NCBI RefSeq assembly: GCF_024178165.1
Contig: NZ_JAMZIE010000004.1
Span: 186,001 to 250,000, forward strand
From: Halohasta salina
GTDB lineage: Archaea; Halobacteriota; Halobacteria; Halobacteriales; Haloferacaceae
Reading direction: 5' to 3'
Length of the DNA stretch: 64,000 nt
Shown piece after piece: positions 1 through 9,110 of the stretch (positions within the stretch are counted from its first letter, which is position 1; each line of letters starts with the position of its first letter). Under the pieces are notes generated by a model that had not been told where the DNA came from, did no database searches, and worked only from the letters and a program-made list of their open reading frames with translations. The translations under genes were made by a program, and so were the position numbers.

Positions 1-12
1 CCGAAAATCGAG

Positions 13-1722
13 CTACAGCCGCTGGCGGACCTCGGCGAGCGTATCGGCCGCAAGCATGGCGTCGGCGAGTTCGGCAGCGGCCTCGGTGTCGACCTCGCGG
101 ATCGCCGTCTTCACATCGGGGATCGTGACGGCGCTCATGCTGAGTTCGTCGAGACCCAGTCCGACCAGCAGTTCCGTGAGGTCGGGATCGCCGGCCATCT
201 CGCCGCACATCCCGACCCACGCGTCGCCCGCGTGGCCCGCGGTGACGGTGCGGTCGATCGCCCGGAGGACCGCCGGGGCCAGCGGGTCCTGATACTCGCT
301 CATCCGATCGAGGTCGCGCTGGGCGCTCTGGATGTACTGGGTAAGGTCGTTGGTGCCGATCGAGAGGAAATCCACGCGCTCGGCGAAGGCGTCGGCCAGA
401 TACGTCGACGCTGGCGTCTCGACCATCACGCCGAGTTCGGGGATGGCGTAGTCGACACCCTCGTCGTCGAGATCGTCGGCGACACTCTCGACCTGTTCGA
501 GGGCGGCCTCCAGTTCCTCGACCGTCGAGACCAGCGGGAACATCACCGCGAGTCCGGCCCCGGCGTCGGTCGCGGCGACACGCAGGAGCGCCCGGAGTTG
601 GGTCTCGAAGAGGTCGGCATGCTCGTCCAGCGAGAGGCGAATGCCGCGTGCGCCGAGGAAGCCGTTTTCGTCGGGATCGAGCCCCAGATAGTCGATGGGC
701 TTGTCGCCACCGACATCCAGCGTGCGGACGACGATCCGCGGCTCGCCGTCGCCCGCGACGCCCGCCGCGAAGGCCTCACAGACCTCGTGGTAGGCCGCGT
801 ACTGCTCGTCCTCGTCGGGCGCGGCGGCGCGGTCCTGAAAGAGGAACTCGGTCCGGAAGAGACCGACACCATCGGCCCCGCGGTCGACCGCCGGGCCGGC
901 CTCGGCGGGTGTCCCGAGGTTGGCCGCGATCTCGACCGACCGGCCGTCGGCGGTTGCGACCGACTCCTCGACGACGGCGGTCTGGGTCGACTCGGCGGCC
1001 CGCTCGCGGGTCGCCGCGTCGGGATCGGCGATCACGACGCCGTCCTCGCCGTCGACGACGACGTCGGTGCCGTCGTCGACCGCGTCGAGTTCGTCACCGA
1101 CACCGACGACCGCCGGAATCCCCAGCGAGCGGGCGATGATCGCGGCGTGAGCGGTCCGGCCGCCCTCCATCGTGGCGATCCCCGTAATCGAGTCGGGATC
1201 GAGTTGGGCGGTGTCGCTCGGGGTGAGCAGTTCGGCCAACACGACCGACCCATCGGGCAGCGAGCCGAGGTCGGTGCGTTCGGTGCCGGTCAGCAGCCGG
1301 AGCAGGCGGTCCCGGATGTCCCGGAGGTCGTCGGCCCGCTCGGCCATCATCCCGTCCATCCCCGCGAACTGCTCGATGGGCCCCGCGAAGGCCTCTTTCA
1401 CCGCGTGGGGAGCCGGCAGTCCCTCCTCGAGGGCTTCCTCGACCCCGCTTTCGATCTGTGGATCTTCGAGGAACTTGAGGTGGGCGTCGAACACTGCTGC
1501 TTCATCCTCGCCCACGCGCTCGCGCGTCGACTCGCGTTCGGCCTCCAGTTCGGCGCGGGCGTCGGCCTGCGCGGCGTCGAACCGCTCGCGCTCGGCGACG
1601 GGGTCGACGCCGTCGACCGGCGGCTCCTCGAGGTCGGTCACGTCGGTCGGGCGGTACCACACCGCCGTGCCGACGCCGAGCGTCGGCGTGGCACCGATCC
1701 CCTCGAAGCGGCGCTCTGTCAC
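13..1722 (-). CDS. ptsI: PEP-protein phosphotransferase (PTS enzyme I)
   Basis: Cytoplasmic enzyme I of the phosphotransferase system: it takes phosphate from PEP onto a histidine and passes it to HPr. The 569-residue length is the family norm. Seen directly: an N-terminal HPr-binding helical region, the swivel motif GGRTAHAAIIAR with the phosphorylated His near residue 192, then the PEP-binding TIM barrel with RTEFLF (about 290), GGDKP (about 340), IGTNDLTQY (about 455) and CGEMAGDP (about 505). Its ATG overlaps the HPr stop in an ATGA, so the two are translationally coupled. No EIIA/B/C components lie in this window, so the sugar or dihydroxyacetone target is elsewhere; the nearby glycerol genes make a dihydroxyacetone route plausible but unproven. 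Confidence 0.95.
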   Translation of the reverse strand: MTERRFEGIGATPTLGVGTAVWYRPTDVTDLEEPPVDGVDPVAERERFDAAQADARAELEAERESTRERVGEDEAAVFDAHLKFLEDPQIESGVEEALEEGLPAPHAVKEAFAGPIEQFAGMDGMMAERADDLRDIRDRLLRLLTGTERTDLGSLPDGSVVLAELLTPSDTAQLDPDSITGIATMEGGRTAHAAIIARSLGIPAVVGVGDELDAVDDGTDVVVDGEDGVVIADPDAATRERAAESTQTAVVEESVATADGRSVEIAANLGTPAEAGPAVDRGADGVGLFRTEFLFQDRAAAPDEDEQYAAYHEVCEAFAAGVAGDGEPRIVVRTLDVGGDKPIDYLGLDPDENGFLGARGIRLSLDEHADLFETQLRALLRVAATDAGAGLAVMFPLVSTVEELEAALEQVESVADDLDDEGVDYAIPELGVMVETPASTYLADAFAERVDFLSIGTNDLTQYIQSAQRDLDRMSEYQDPLAPAVLRAIDRTVTAGHAGDAWVGMCGEMAGDPDLTELLVGLGLDELSMSAVTIPDVKTAIREVDTEAAAELADAMLAADTLAEVRQRL

Positions 1723-2009
1723 GGCAACTCCATCTCGTCGAGTTCGTCTTCCGGCGTCGAGAGGATCACCTCGAGGGCGTCGAGGGCGGCCTCGGCGTCG
1801 GGGCCCTCGGCGACCAGCCGGACCTCGTCGCCGCCGCGGACGCCGAGCCCGGTGACCCCGAGCATGCTGTCGGCCGATACGGCCGGCCGGTTGCCGTCGA
1901 CGGCCGCGACGGTGACCTCGGCGTCGAACTCGCCGGCGGTCTCGACGAAGGTGGCTGCTGGGCGGGCGTGAAGTCCGTCGTCAGGGACGACTGTCAGGAT
2001 TCGTTCCAT
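1719..2009 (-). CDS. ptsH: HPr phosphocarrier protein
   Basis: Small cytoplasmic phosphocarrier that relays phosphate from enzyme I to PTS EIIA or to the DhaM-type dihydroxyacetone kinase. It has 96 residues with the signature GLHARPAATF, placing the phosphorylated histidine at residue 14. The region equivalent to bacterial Ser46 reads SADSMLGV, but no HPr kinase is visible here. It is the first gene of a two-gene operon with ptsI. The start at 2009 is supported by a TATA-like GTATAAAG centred 27 nt upstream, which predicts a leaderless transcript. Confidence 0.95.
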   Translation of the reverse strand: MERILTVVPDDGLHARPAATFVETAGEFDAEVTVAAVDGNRPAVSADSMLGVTGLGVRGGDEVRLVAEGPDAEAALDALEVILSTPEDELDEMELP

Positions 2010-2032
2010 ACCCCATTGTTGGAGCCGACGGT

Positions 2033-2040
2033 CTTTATAC
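2033..2040 (-). promoter_or_regulatory. TATA box of the ptsH-ptsI operon
   Basis: GTATAAAG on the minus strand lies 27 nt before the HPr ATG, the spacing expected for a leaderless haloarchaeal mRNA. Inference from position and sequence only. Confidence 0.6.
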
Positions 2041-2141
2041 TAGTGCAGACAGGCCGCTGCGACGCGACAACCGACCGAAAGGAACGGGTCGACTCGCAAT
2101 TGTCGACTGATTAGTCGAGAATCCGACAAAAGAGCGTGGGG

Positions 2142-4943
2142 CTACCGGCCGTTTCGGCTGTAGGAGTCGAGTTGGCTCTCGACCCGGTCGTTGAGGCGTT
2201 CGAGTTCGGTTTCGAGGTCGCCGTCGCGGATCTCGGGGTAGGCCTCGCCGACCAGCGTCCGGACCGTGCTGAAGGGGCCGATCCGCGCGCCGTTGGTCGC
2301 GGGGCTGTCCTTGCTTGAGAGTAGTTGTTCGATAGCGACCTCGTGGCCGGGGTTCTGCCGGAACCAGCCGTCGCGTTCGAGTTTGTCGATCCCGCCCTCG
2401 TGGACCGGCAGGTAGCCGGTCTTGCGGTGCCAGCGGGCCTGCTGTTCGGGCTGGGTGAGCCACGCGAGGAACTCGCCGGCGGCGTCGCGTTCGGCTTGGG
2501 TCGCCGAATCGGAGACCCACAGCGACGCCCCGCCGACGATCAGCCCTTGGCCAGCGCCGGGCGTCGGATGGCCGCTGATGCCGACATCGAAGTCGGCGGT
2601 GTCGGTGATGCCGCCGACCGACGACGAGGAGGCAATGACCATCGGCGCGGTTCCCTCGTAGAAGGCCTTTTTGGCCTTCCCACGGGCCTCCATGCCGGGG
2701 TTGTGGTAGAGTCCCTGCTCGTCGAGGTTCGTCCACCAGCCGTAGATCTCTTGGGCGGCCTCGCTGTCGAAGTAGGCCTCGTCCGGCGTTCCCGCCCGAC
2801 CGTTTTTCTTGTTGACGATCTCCTGGCCGGCGGTCGCAAACCACTGCTCGACGAACCACGAGTAGTTGGCGAAGGTGATCCCCTTCTCGGCGACCCCTTG
2901 GTCGACGAGCTGCTGGGCGGCATCGGTGACTTCCTCGAAGGTCGTCGGCGGGTTGTTCGGGTCGAGGCCGGCCTGTTGGAAGGCCGCCTCGTTGTAGCAG
3001 AGGACCGGCACCGAGGAGTTGAACGGCATCGAGTTGAGCCGACCGTTGGTCCGGTAGTAGCTCAACACGGGGTCGACGTAGTCACGCATGGAGACGCGGT
3101 TCGGCAACACGCCCTCGACGGGGGTGAACGCCCCGCTGTCCATCGCGCGGGCGGTCCCGATCTCGTAGATCTGTGCCAACACCGGGGGGCTGCCCTTCTC
3201 GGCGGCCGACAGCGTCGACTCGAGGGTGCCGCGGTAGCTCCCCTTCGAGGTGGCATTGATGTGGATGCCGTCGGCCTGTTCTTCGAACTCGCGGATCAGC
3301 TCTTCGAGCAACAGCCCCTTTTCGCCACCCATCGCGTGCCAGAACTCGACGGCGGTGACGTTCTCGCCGACGGTCGTCCGCGAGCGGGTCTCCCGGAGTT
3401 CGTAGGAGTCCAGCAGCGTCCCGAGGGTGTCGACCCGCTCGTCGAGGGTGGTCGCGCCGGTCGAGACCTCCGCCAGCGCCGTCGTCTGCTGTTGGGCCGC
3501 CGAGGCGGCGGTCTCGGAGCGTTCGGCCGTCTCGTCGGAGATCTCGCCGACGTCGTCGACCATCGCGGCGGCCTCCTGGAGGGACTCGGCCTGGCTGTCG
3601 GTCGCCTGACTGATCTCCTGGACGCCGACATTGGTCTCCTCGACGTCGTCGGCGATCTGCCGGAACGTCTCGACGGCACCCTCGATCGTCTCGACGCCGG
3701 CGTCGATCCGCTCGCGGGTCTCGTGCATCTCGTCGACCGTGGTATCGGCCTGCTCGCGGACGGTGGCGACCGACTCCTCGATGTCGCCGGCGGCCTCCTC
3801 GGCGTCCTCGGCGAGGCTCTTGACCTCGTCGGCGACGACGGCGAACCCTTCGCCCGCCTCACCCGCGCGGGCGGCCTCGATGGAGGCGTTGAGCGCGAGA
3901 ATGTTGGTCTGGCTGGCGACCTCGCCGATGAACTCCGCGATGTCCTCGATCTCGCCGATCAGGTCGTCGAGCTCCTCGGTGGCTTCGAGGGTTCGGCTGG
4001 TCCGGGTGTCGATCTCGTCGAGTTCGGCCAAGGCGTTGGTCGCCAACTCTCGGCCCTCTTCGCCGCGTTCGGCGGCGGTTTCGGAGGCTTGGGCGACCTC
4101 GTTGGCCGAGGAGGCGACCTCCTCGGTCGCCGCCGACAGCGACCGGATCTCGTCGGAGAGATCGTCGATCATCTCGTGTTGTTTGGTCGTGTCCTCCGAG
4201 ATGCCCGACACCGAGTGGCTGACTTCCTTGCTGGCCTGCTTGACCTCGTCGACCCGGCTGGTGACGCGCTCGGTCGCGCCGTCGACCTGATCGCCGAACT
4301 CGTCTACGGTCTGGATCGTGTCCTCGAACTCGTCGAGCATGCCGTTGAACGCGTTGGCCACCGCGGCTGCCTCGGGGTCGGCACGGTCGGTGTCCATCCG
4401 AACGGTGAGATCGCCGTCGGCACACTGCTCCATCGCCGAGACGAGCTGCGAGGAGAACCGCTCCCAGTCGAGATCCGACGAGTGAGAGCCAGTCCCGTCG
4501 GCCGAACCGGAGTAGTCGGAAGCGACCGGCTCGCCGCCGTCGGAGGCCGTCGGCGAACCCGAGGCGTCCGTCGTGGCAGCGACCGGCTCCACGTCGCGAT
4601 CAGTCGTCGACTCGGCGTCGGACTCGGTCGTCGGTGCCGGCTCCGCGTCGGCAGCGGCGTCGTGGTCCTTCGAAGCGTCGGGATCGTCAGCGGCGTCGGG
4701 GTCGACCGCCGCACTGCCGGCGTCGGGCGACAGCGGGTCGGCATCGGGGTCGGCGTCGTCGTCGCTGCCCCATCTCGAAAACGGACCGAAGAAACCGAGC
4801 ACCGAACCGACACCCAGCGAGGCGTCGGTCACACCGCTGGCGGCGACACAGAAGGCGATCAACCCAACGACAGCGGCACCGATTGTGAGACGGTACCATG
4901 GGACGTTCTCGATGGCAGGGCTGGCTCTCAGTCGGACGTGCAT
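2142..4943 (-). CDS. transducer (MCP) fused to C-terminal UgpB-like solute-binding domain
   Basis: A 933-residue chemotaxis-type transducer with an unusual layout. Seen: one clear TM helix at about residues 18-38 and a weaker hydrophobic stretch at about 42-56, an acidic Ser/Asp/Ala linker to about 155, a HAMP-like segment ([10 protein letters not shown]), a coiled-coil signalling region with the tip motif [20 protein letters not shown], and then, from about residue 525 to the end, a family 1 extracellular solute-binding domain ([28 protein letters not shown]). The solute-binding part resembles UgpB-type glycerol-3-phosphate or sugar binders, yet it follows the signalling hairpin and has no signal peptide, so it should lie in the cytoplasm if the hairpin does. 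The start at 4943 fits a TATA element 27 nt upstream. A role in sensing a three-carbon or sugar ligand is inferred from homology and the adjacent PTS and glycerol genes. Confidence 0.85.
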   Translation of the reverse strand: MHVRLRASPAIENVPWYRLTIGAAVVGLIAFCVAASGVTDASLGVGSVLGFFGPFSRWGSDDDADPDADPLSPDAGSAAVDPDAADDPDASKDHDAAADAEPAPTTESDAESTTDRDVEPVAATTDASGSPTASDGGEPVASDYSGSADGTGSHSSDLDWERFSSQLVSAMEQCADGDLTVRMDTDRADPEAAAVANAFNGMLDEFEDTIQTVDEFGDQVDGATERVTSRVDEVKQASKEVSHSVSGISEDTTKQHEMIDDLSDEIRSLSAATEEVASSANEVAQASETAAERGEEGRELATNALAELDEIDTRTSRTLEATEELDDLIGEIEDIAEFIGEVASQTNILALNASIEAARAGEAGEGFAVVADEVKSLAEDAEEAAGDIEESVATVREQADTTVDEMHETRERIDAGVETIEGAVETFRQIADDVEETNVGVQEISQATDSQAESLQEAAAMVDDVGEISDETAERSETAASAAQQQTTALAEVSTGATTLDERVDTLGTLLDSYELRETRSRTTVGENVTAVEFWHAMGGEKGLLLEELIREFEEQADGIHINATSKGSYRGTLESTLSAAEKGSPPVLAQIYEIGTARAMDSGAFTPVEGVLPNRVSMRDYVDPVLSYYRTNGRLNSMPFNSSVPVLCYNEAAFQQAGLDPNNPPTTFEEVTDAAQQLVDQGVAEKGITFANYSWFVEQWFATAGQEIVNKKNGRAGTPDEAYFDSEAAQEIYGWWTNLDEQGLYHNPGMEARGKAKKAFYEGTAPMVIASSSSVGGITDTADFDVGISGHPTPGAGQGLIVGGASLWVSDSATQAERDAAGEFLAWLTQPEQQARWHRKTGYLPVHEGGIDKLERDGWFRQNPGHEVAIEQLLSSKDSPATNGARIGPFSTVRTLVGEAYPEIRDGDLETELERLNDRVESQLDSYSRNGR

Positions 4944-4963
4944 GTGGTCCGGTGTTCACTGAC

Positions 4964-4975
4964 CGTTTAAATAAG
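4964..4975 (-). promoter_or_regulatory. TATA box of the transducer-SBP gene
   Basis: Minus-strand CTTATTTAAACGG has its centre 27 nt before the ATG at 4943, again predicting a leaderless message and fixing the start of the fusion protein. Confidence 0.6.
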
Positions 4976-5019
4976 CTTGTGTTCCAAATTATCGTGAATG
5001 AAAACCATCCACGTGGCGG

Positions 5020-6189
5020 TCAGCCGGTTGCGGTGAGGTGATCGAACACGAGCGTGGGGAACCGTGGTTCGAGCCGCGAGGGCGGGCGGCCGACGTGGCT
5101 TTCGGCGTCGACTTTGAGCCGGCGGACGATCCCGGCCTCGGCGAGCTCGTAGAGGACGCGCTCGATGGTCGACCGGGAGAGTTCGATCCGGTCGCCGGCG
5201 ATGGCGTCGGCGGCCGCGCTCACCGAGTTGCGGTCGGCATCCGGGAGCGCTACCAGCCGGCCGAGGATCCGCTGGCGGCTCTCGGGTAGCGCCAACAGTC
5301 GGCCAAGCGAGACGCAGGGTTTGGGGACGGCGTCGGTGCCGGCCTCGAGGGCGTCGGCGTCGATCCGGTCGTGGCCGCGACGCTGGGCGTCGAGACCGGC
5401 GCTGAACAGCGCCGCCAGCGCGTCGTGGGCGTCGCCGTCGGCCCAGCCGGCGAGTTCACGGATCCGCTCGTGGCTGATCGCCGACCGTGTCAATCCGTCG
5501 GCCCCGCGGCTGGTGAGGATCTCGATCAGGGTGTGGCGGCGGTAGGTGTCACACCGGACCGTCTCGGGATCCTCCAGCGGGCCGGTGACCGCCGCCGGCT
5601 CCTGACGACCACAGAGCACCAGCGCGACCGACTCGCCGAACAGGGCGAACTGCTCGCAGACGGCCTCGGTCGACAGCGTCTCGGGCTCGCCGACGTGGTC
5701 GACGGCGACGACGACCGACCGGGAGCCGGGGGCGAGTCTGTCGGCCAGCCGGCGACGGATGGTGTCTGCGCTGACACCCTGTTTCGGTACCGGATCGGCC
5801 GTGAGGCTGTTGAGTACGGCATGCAGCAGCGCGAACCCGGTTTTGGCGACCCGGCCGTCGGTGTAGACGAAGGCGATGTCCGCTGTCGGTTCGGTGCGGG
5901 TCGTGGTGTAGATCCGGCCGTGGGCCCGGCCGATCAGCCGGTCGAGTTGGGCGAACAGCGAGCGGACGACGGCGGATTTACCGGTTCCTTTCGGCCCCCA
6001 GACGTAGCAGTCCGGCGGACAGCGATCCTCGAACGCCGGATCGATGGCGTCGAGCAGTTGCTCGATGACGAGCCCCCGACCGACCGGCTCGGTGGGGTGG
6101 GCGATCGGATTCAGGGCGTCGGATTCGAGCACCAGCCGCGGCTCGCTGTCGGGCTGCTGTCGGCGAACGATCCGCTCTTCGAGATTCAT
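5020..6189 (-). CDS. divergent Orc1/Cdc6-family AAA+ ATPase
   Basis: Member of the archaeal Orc1/Cdc6 initiator family, 389 residues. Seen: the typical N-terminal lead (MNLEERIVRR), a Walker A GPKGTGKSA near residue 72, and a C-terminal winged-helix region ending with RPPSRLEPRFP. The Walker B position reads VVVAVDHVGE, so the usual Asp-Glu pair is Asp-His, and the sensor 1 segment LVLCGRQE is also atypical. It may therefore bind ATP without normal hydrolysis. I chose the ATG at 6189 rather than an upstream in-frame ATG because homologues begin with this lead and a T-rich TATA-like element lies about 27 nt upstream. Adjacent intergenic DNA is too short for an origin with ORB repeats, so it is probably an accessory paralogue. 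Confidence 0.8.
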   Translation of the reverse strand: MNLEERIVRRQQPDSEPRLVLESDALNPIAHPTEPVGRGLVIEQLLDAIDPAFEDRCPPDCYVWGPKGTGKSAVVRSLFAQLDRLIGRAHGRIYTTTRTEPTADIAFVYTDGRVAKTGFALLHAVLNSLTADPVPKQGVSADTIRRRLADRLAPGSRSVVVAVDHVGEPETLSTEAVCEQFALFGESVALVLCGRQEPAAVTGPLEDPETVRCDTYRRHTLIEILTSRGADGLTRSAISHERIRELAGWADGDAHDALAALFSAGLDAQRRGHDRIDADALEAGTDAVPKPCVSLGRLLALPESRQRILGRLVALPDADRNSVSAAADAIAGDRIELSRSTIERVLYELAEAGIVRRLKVDAESHVGRPPSRLEPRFPTLVFDHLTATG

Positions 6190-6206
6190 TGGTGTCTCTC
6201 GTGTAT

Positions 6207-6250
6207 TAAAAAACGCAAACCGCCTCAACAACCGTCCGCCGAGCGGACGG
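6207..6250 (-). terminator. hairpin plus T-tract after the glpK-permease operon
   Basis: A perfect 8-bp inverted repeat (CCGTCCGC at 6232-6239, GCGGACGG at 6243-6250, 3-nt loop) is followed on the minus strand by TTTTTT at about 6207-6212. It sits just downstream of the permease gene ending at 6310. It resembles an intrinsic terminator; the T-tract may double as the TATA element of the Orc gene. Inference from structure. Confidence 0.5.
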
Positions 6251-6309
6251 CCGATAGCGGCTCCGAACTCACCAATCCGGTGAGCAAGGAGTGGTTGGCG
6301 CGGCGTGGC

Positions 6310-7299
6310 TTAGAGGCCGAGCGCGCTGATCGGGGCCCAGAAGGTGGTCCCCAGGACGCCGGCGGCCGTCAGGACGGCCGACAGCAGGCCGGACATGAAG
6401 ATGCCGAACGCCGGCGGGTCAACGTGGGTCTTGCCGTGCATGTAGAACACACGGTTACAGACCTCACCCATCGTTGCGCCGAAGGCTCCGAAGAGCCCAC
6501 CGACGATCAACACGAGCGCCGGGCTGTAGCCGGCAGCCTGTGCGCCGAGTGCACCGACTGCGCCGGGCAGCGTGATGTGGTGGGTGACCGGGATGTTGTC
6601 GACACCGGCCTGCAGGAACACCAGGCTGGCCGCGCTGATACCGAAGCCGATCAGCGGGCTACCGGTGGCCTGGAACGCGAAGGCACCGAGGATACCGCCG
6701 ATCACACCGATGAGGGCGACGTTACCCCATTTGTACTGCCACGGCAGCCAGATGCCGGGCGCTTCGTCCTCGTCGCGCTCCCACGGGCCGACGTCGAACA
6801 TGCCGCTACCGGTGATCTCGCCGATGACGCTGTAGCCGAAGGCAACGCGGTGGAGCAGCGCCGAGACGAACACCATCAGCGCGATGTTGTCGGTCGGGAT
6901 CCCGATCGTGCGACCGAGTTCCGTGCCGGCAAAGCCGATGAGGCCGAAGAGCCCACCGACCATCAGCACGTCGGTGTGGTGGGTCCCTGCGGCCCACAGG
7001 ATGTTCTTTCCGTCGTCGATGTAGCCCTGCTTGGCTGCGTAGGCGGCTGCGGCCGCACCGGCTGCGAACGAAATGTGCGGACCGAACACCGGACCGAAGC
7101 CGAGGAGACCGGTGAAGCCGGTGGCGGTCAGCGAGGCTTCACCAGCGCCCTCGAGACCGAGTGCGCCTGCTGCCTCGCCGGCGATGACCATGAAGCCGGT
7201 GAAGATGAACGCCGGCAGAGCACCGATCGCCGCACCGAACGCGCCGCCCGCGAACGACGCGATCCAGAACGTCGGATCAGTGAGTGCTTCCGTTACCAT
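6310..7299 (-). CDS. polytopic membrane protein, putative glycerol permease (GlpX-type of haloarchaea)
   Basis: A 329-residue, Gly/Ala-rich membrane protein with roughly 8 to 9 predicted hydrophobic helices and short loops; it has no NPA boxes, so it is not an aquaglyceroporin. It starts 2 bp after the glycerol kinase stop, so the two are cotranscribed. In Haloferax volcanii a protein of this kind follows glpK and has been proposed as the glycerol facilitator, which is the basis for the call. Conserved-looking polar motifs within the helices include GTHHTD and VTHHITLPG. The upstream amber codon in glpK could lower its expression by polarity. Substrate is inferred from context only. The name should not be confused with bacterial GlpX fructose bisphosphatase. 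Confidence 0.7.
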   Translation of the reverse strand: MVTEALTDPTFWIASFAGGAFGAAIGALPAFIFTGFMVIAGEAAGALGLEGAGEASLTATGFTGLLGFGPVFGPHISFAAGAAAAAYAAKQGYIDDGKNILWAAGTHHTDVLMVGGLFGLIGFAGTELGRTIGIPTDNIALMVFVSALLHRVAFGYSVIGEITGSGMFDVGPWERDEDEAPGIWLPWQYKWGNVALIGVIGGILGAFAFQATGSPLIGFGISAASLVFLQAGVDNIPVTHHITLPGAVGALGAQAAGYSPALVLIVGGLFGAFGATMGEVCNRVFYMHGKTHVDPPAFGIFMSGLLSAVLTAAGVLGTTFWAPISALGL

Positions 7300-7301
7300 C
7301 G

Positions 7302-8837
7302 TTACTCGCCCCCGTCACGAGCCCAGTCCTCGGCTCGGGCGACGGCGTCCTTCCAGCGGTCGTAGTTGACTTCGATGTCGGCGTCCTCGTCGACAGGGAA
7401 GCTGCGGTCGATCTGCCAGTTGTCGCGGAGTTCGTCGACGGTGTCCCAGTAACCGACGGCGAGCCCGGCGGCGTAGGCCGATCCCAGTGCCGTGGTCTCG
7501 TCGACGACCGGACGGACGATCTCCGTACCGATGATGTTCGACTGGAGCTGACAGAGGAAGTTGTTCTTGACTGCACCGCCGTCGACGCGGAGGCTCGACA
7601 GATCGATGTCGGCGTCTTCGACCATTGCCTCGGCGACGTCCTTCGTCTGGTAGGCGATGGACTCGAGGGTCGCGCGAACGACGTGTTCGCGTCGGGTACC
7701 ACGCGTCATGCCGACGATGGTACCGCGTGCGCGCTGATCCCAGTGGGGGGCACCGAGACCGGTGAAGGCGGGCACGACGTAGACGCCGTCCGTGGAGTCG
7801 ACGCTGCGTGCGAGACTCTCGGATTCGGCGGCGTCCTCGATCAGGGTCATGTCTTCGAGCCACTCGATGGCCGCGCCAGTGATGAAGATGGCACCCTCGA
7901 GGGCGTACTGGACCGGCTCACCCGAGCGCTAGAAGCCGATCGTCGTCAGCAGGCCGTGATCCGAAGGAACGGCCTCGTTGCCGGTGTTCATCAGCATGAA
8001 CGAACCGGTACCGTAGGTGTTCTTGGCGTCGCCTGCGTCGAAACAGGTCTGGCCGAAGAGGGCTGCCTGCTGGTCACCGAGCGCACCCGCGACGGGCACT
8101 TCGGCACCGAGGAAGCCGTCCGGATCGGTGGAACCGTAGGTCTCGTCGTCGGAGGACGGACGGACTTCCGGCACCATCGCCTTGGGCACGTTGAACAGGT
8201 CCAGCAGTTCGTCGTCCCATTCGAGCTCGCGGATGTTGTACAGCATCGTCCGCGAGGCGTTCGAGACGTCCGTGATGTGGTTGCCGGTGAGGTTGTAGAT
8301 GACCCACGTGTCGATCGTCCCCATCAGGAGCTCGCCTTCCTCGGCGCGGTCCCGAACGTCCTGCGGTCGGGATCGCTGGAGCTTGATCGGGTCGGCGTTG
8401 TCGAGGATCCACTCGGTTTTCGTCGCCGAGAAGTAGGCGTCACATTCGAGACCCGTCTTCTCTCGGATCTCTTCGACCTTGCCCATCTCCTGGATCTCTT
8501 CGACACGGTCGGTGGTACGGCGGTCCTGCCAGACCAGCGCGTTGTGGACTGGTTTGCCGGTCTCGGCGTCCCACACGATCGTGGTCTCTCGCTGGTTCGT
8601 GATGCCGATGGCCTCGAGCTGCTCGGCGTCGAGGTCGGCGTCGTCCAGCGCCTGATTGATGACCGCTTTCGTGTTCTCCCAGATCTCCATCGGGTCGTGC
8701 TCGACCCAACCGGGCTCCGGATAGATCTGCTCGTGTTTCTCGTAGGCGTTTGCGATGACGTTACCACCATGGTCGAAGACCATGAACCGCGTTCCTGTGG
8801 TCCCTTGATCGATGGAACCGACGTATGTGTCTGACAT
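7302..8837 (-). pseudogene. glpK: glycerol kinase interrupted by one in-frame amber codon
   Basis: ATP-dependent glycerol kinase (glycerol to sn-glycerol-3-phosphate), first step of glycerol use in halophiles. The frame from the ATG at 8837 runs 302 residues to a TAG at 7929-7931, then continues in the same frame for 208 more residues to the normal stop, giving the usual total of about 511. The first part holds the N-terminal SIDQGTTGTRF nucleotide site and GALGDQQAALFGQ with the catalytic Asp; the second has [13 protein letters not shown] and the C-terminal FGGY domain. The residue before the amber is the F of TTIGF and relatives have Gln next, so a single CAG to TAG transition explains it. 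No frameshift is seen. It is either a recent nonsense mutation, a sequence error or a read-through codon. Start supported by a TATA element at 8921-8930. Confidence 0.9.
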
Positions 8838-8857
8838 ATGTGTTCACCACACTCCTT

Positions 8858-8905
8858 GGGGGGAGACCCCCCTGGCCCGGGAACCGTTCTTTACGGGCGG
8901 TTCCC
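8858..8905 (-). promoter_or_regulatory. inverted repeats in the glpK leader/transcription start region
   Basis: Two perfect inverted repeats lie between the glpK TATA box and its ATG. The outer one is GGGAACCG at 8879-8886 with CGGTTCCC at 8898-8905, which overlaps the expected transcription start near 8900 and is well placed for a repressor operator. The inner one is six G (8858-8863), AGA, six C (8867-8872), which would form a tight hairpin in the 5' leader. Function is inferred from position; no binding protein is known from this sequence. Confidence 0.5.
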
Positions 8906-8920
8906 TGACCACGGGTAAAC

Positions 8921-8930
8921 ACTATAGAAT
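8921..8930 (-). promoter_or_regulatory. TATA box of glpK
   Basis: Minus-strand ATTCTATAGT, about 90 nt upstream of the glpK ATG, predicts a start near 8900 and a leader of roughly 60 nt. This is unusual beside the many leaderless genes of the window. A likely SD-like GGAG lies about 15 nt before the ATG. Confidence 0.45.
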
Positions 8931-9080
8931 AACATGATAAATCTTGCTCTACTACCCATAATTGTCCTTAATATCCATGTTCGTTTGGTAGTATTTAGCA
9001 CACATTACCGGCCTATTTATTGTGTCGACTGAGAAACAACTCGAACGTTACGCCGATCGGGCCAGTAGGGGTAAAGTAAA

Positions 9081-9088
9081 GTTACTAT
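9081..9088 (+). promoter_or_regulatory. TATA box of the glpABC operon
   Basis: GTTACTATAG is centred about 27 nt before the ATG at 9111, which favours that ATG over the in-frame GTG at 9090 as the start of glpA. The 8838-9110 intergenic region is the divergent control region for glycerol kinase and glycerol-3-phosphate dehydrogenase. Confidence 0.55.
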
Positions 9089-9110
9089 AGTGCAAAACCC
9101 AACTGAACGG

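Noticed and set aside
2325-4970. Long plus-strand open frame opposite the transducer fusion
   Set aside because: It is the antisense of a clearly coding gene; the translation is a Val/Gly/Arg/Leu-rich shadow caused by GC-rich codons.
6190-6309. Replication origin next to the Orc gene
   Set aside because: The intergenic segment is about 120 bp with one palindrome that fits a terminator; no repeated ORB-like motifs were found.
7929-7931. Amber codon in glpK as pyrrolysine or other recoding
   Set aside because: TAG closes several intact genes in this window (glpC, HalX regulator, moaC), no pylTSBCD-like gene is present here, and relatives have ordinary Gln at the position.
8931-8981. AACATG/CATGTT inverted repeat in the glp divergent region
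   Set aside because: Only 6 bp with a 39-nt spacer; expected by chance in an AT-rich intergenic region.
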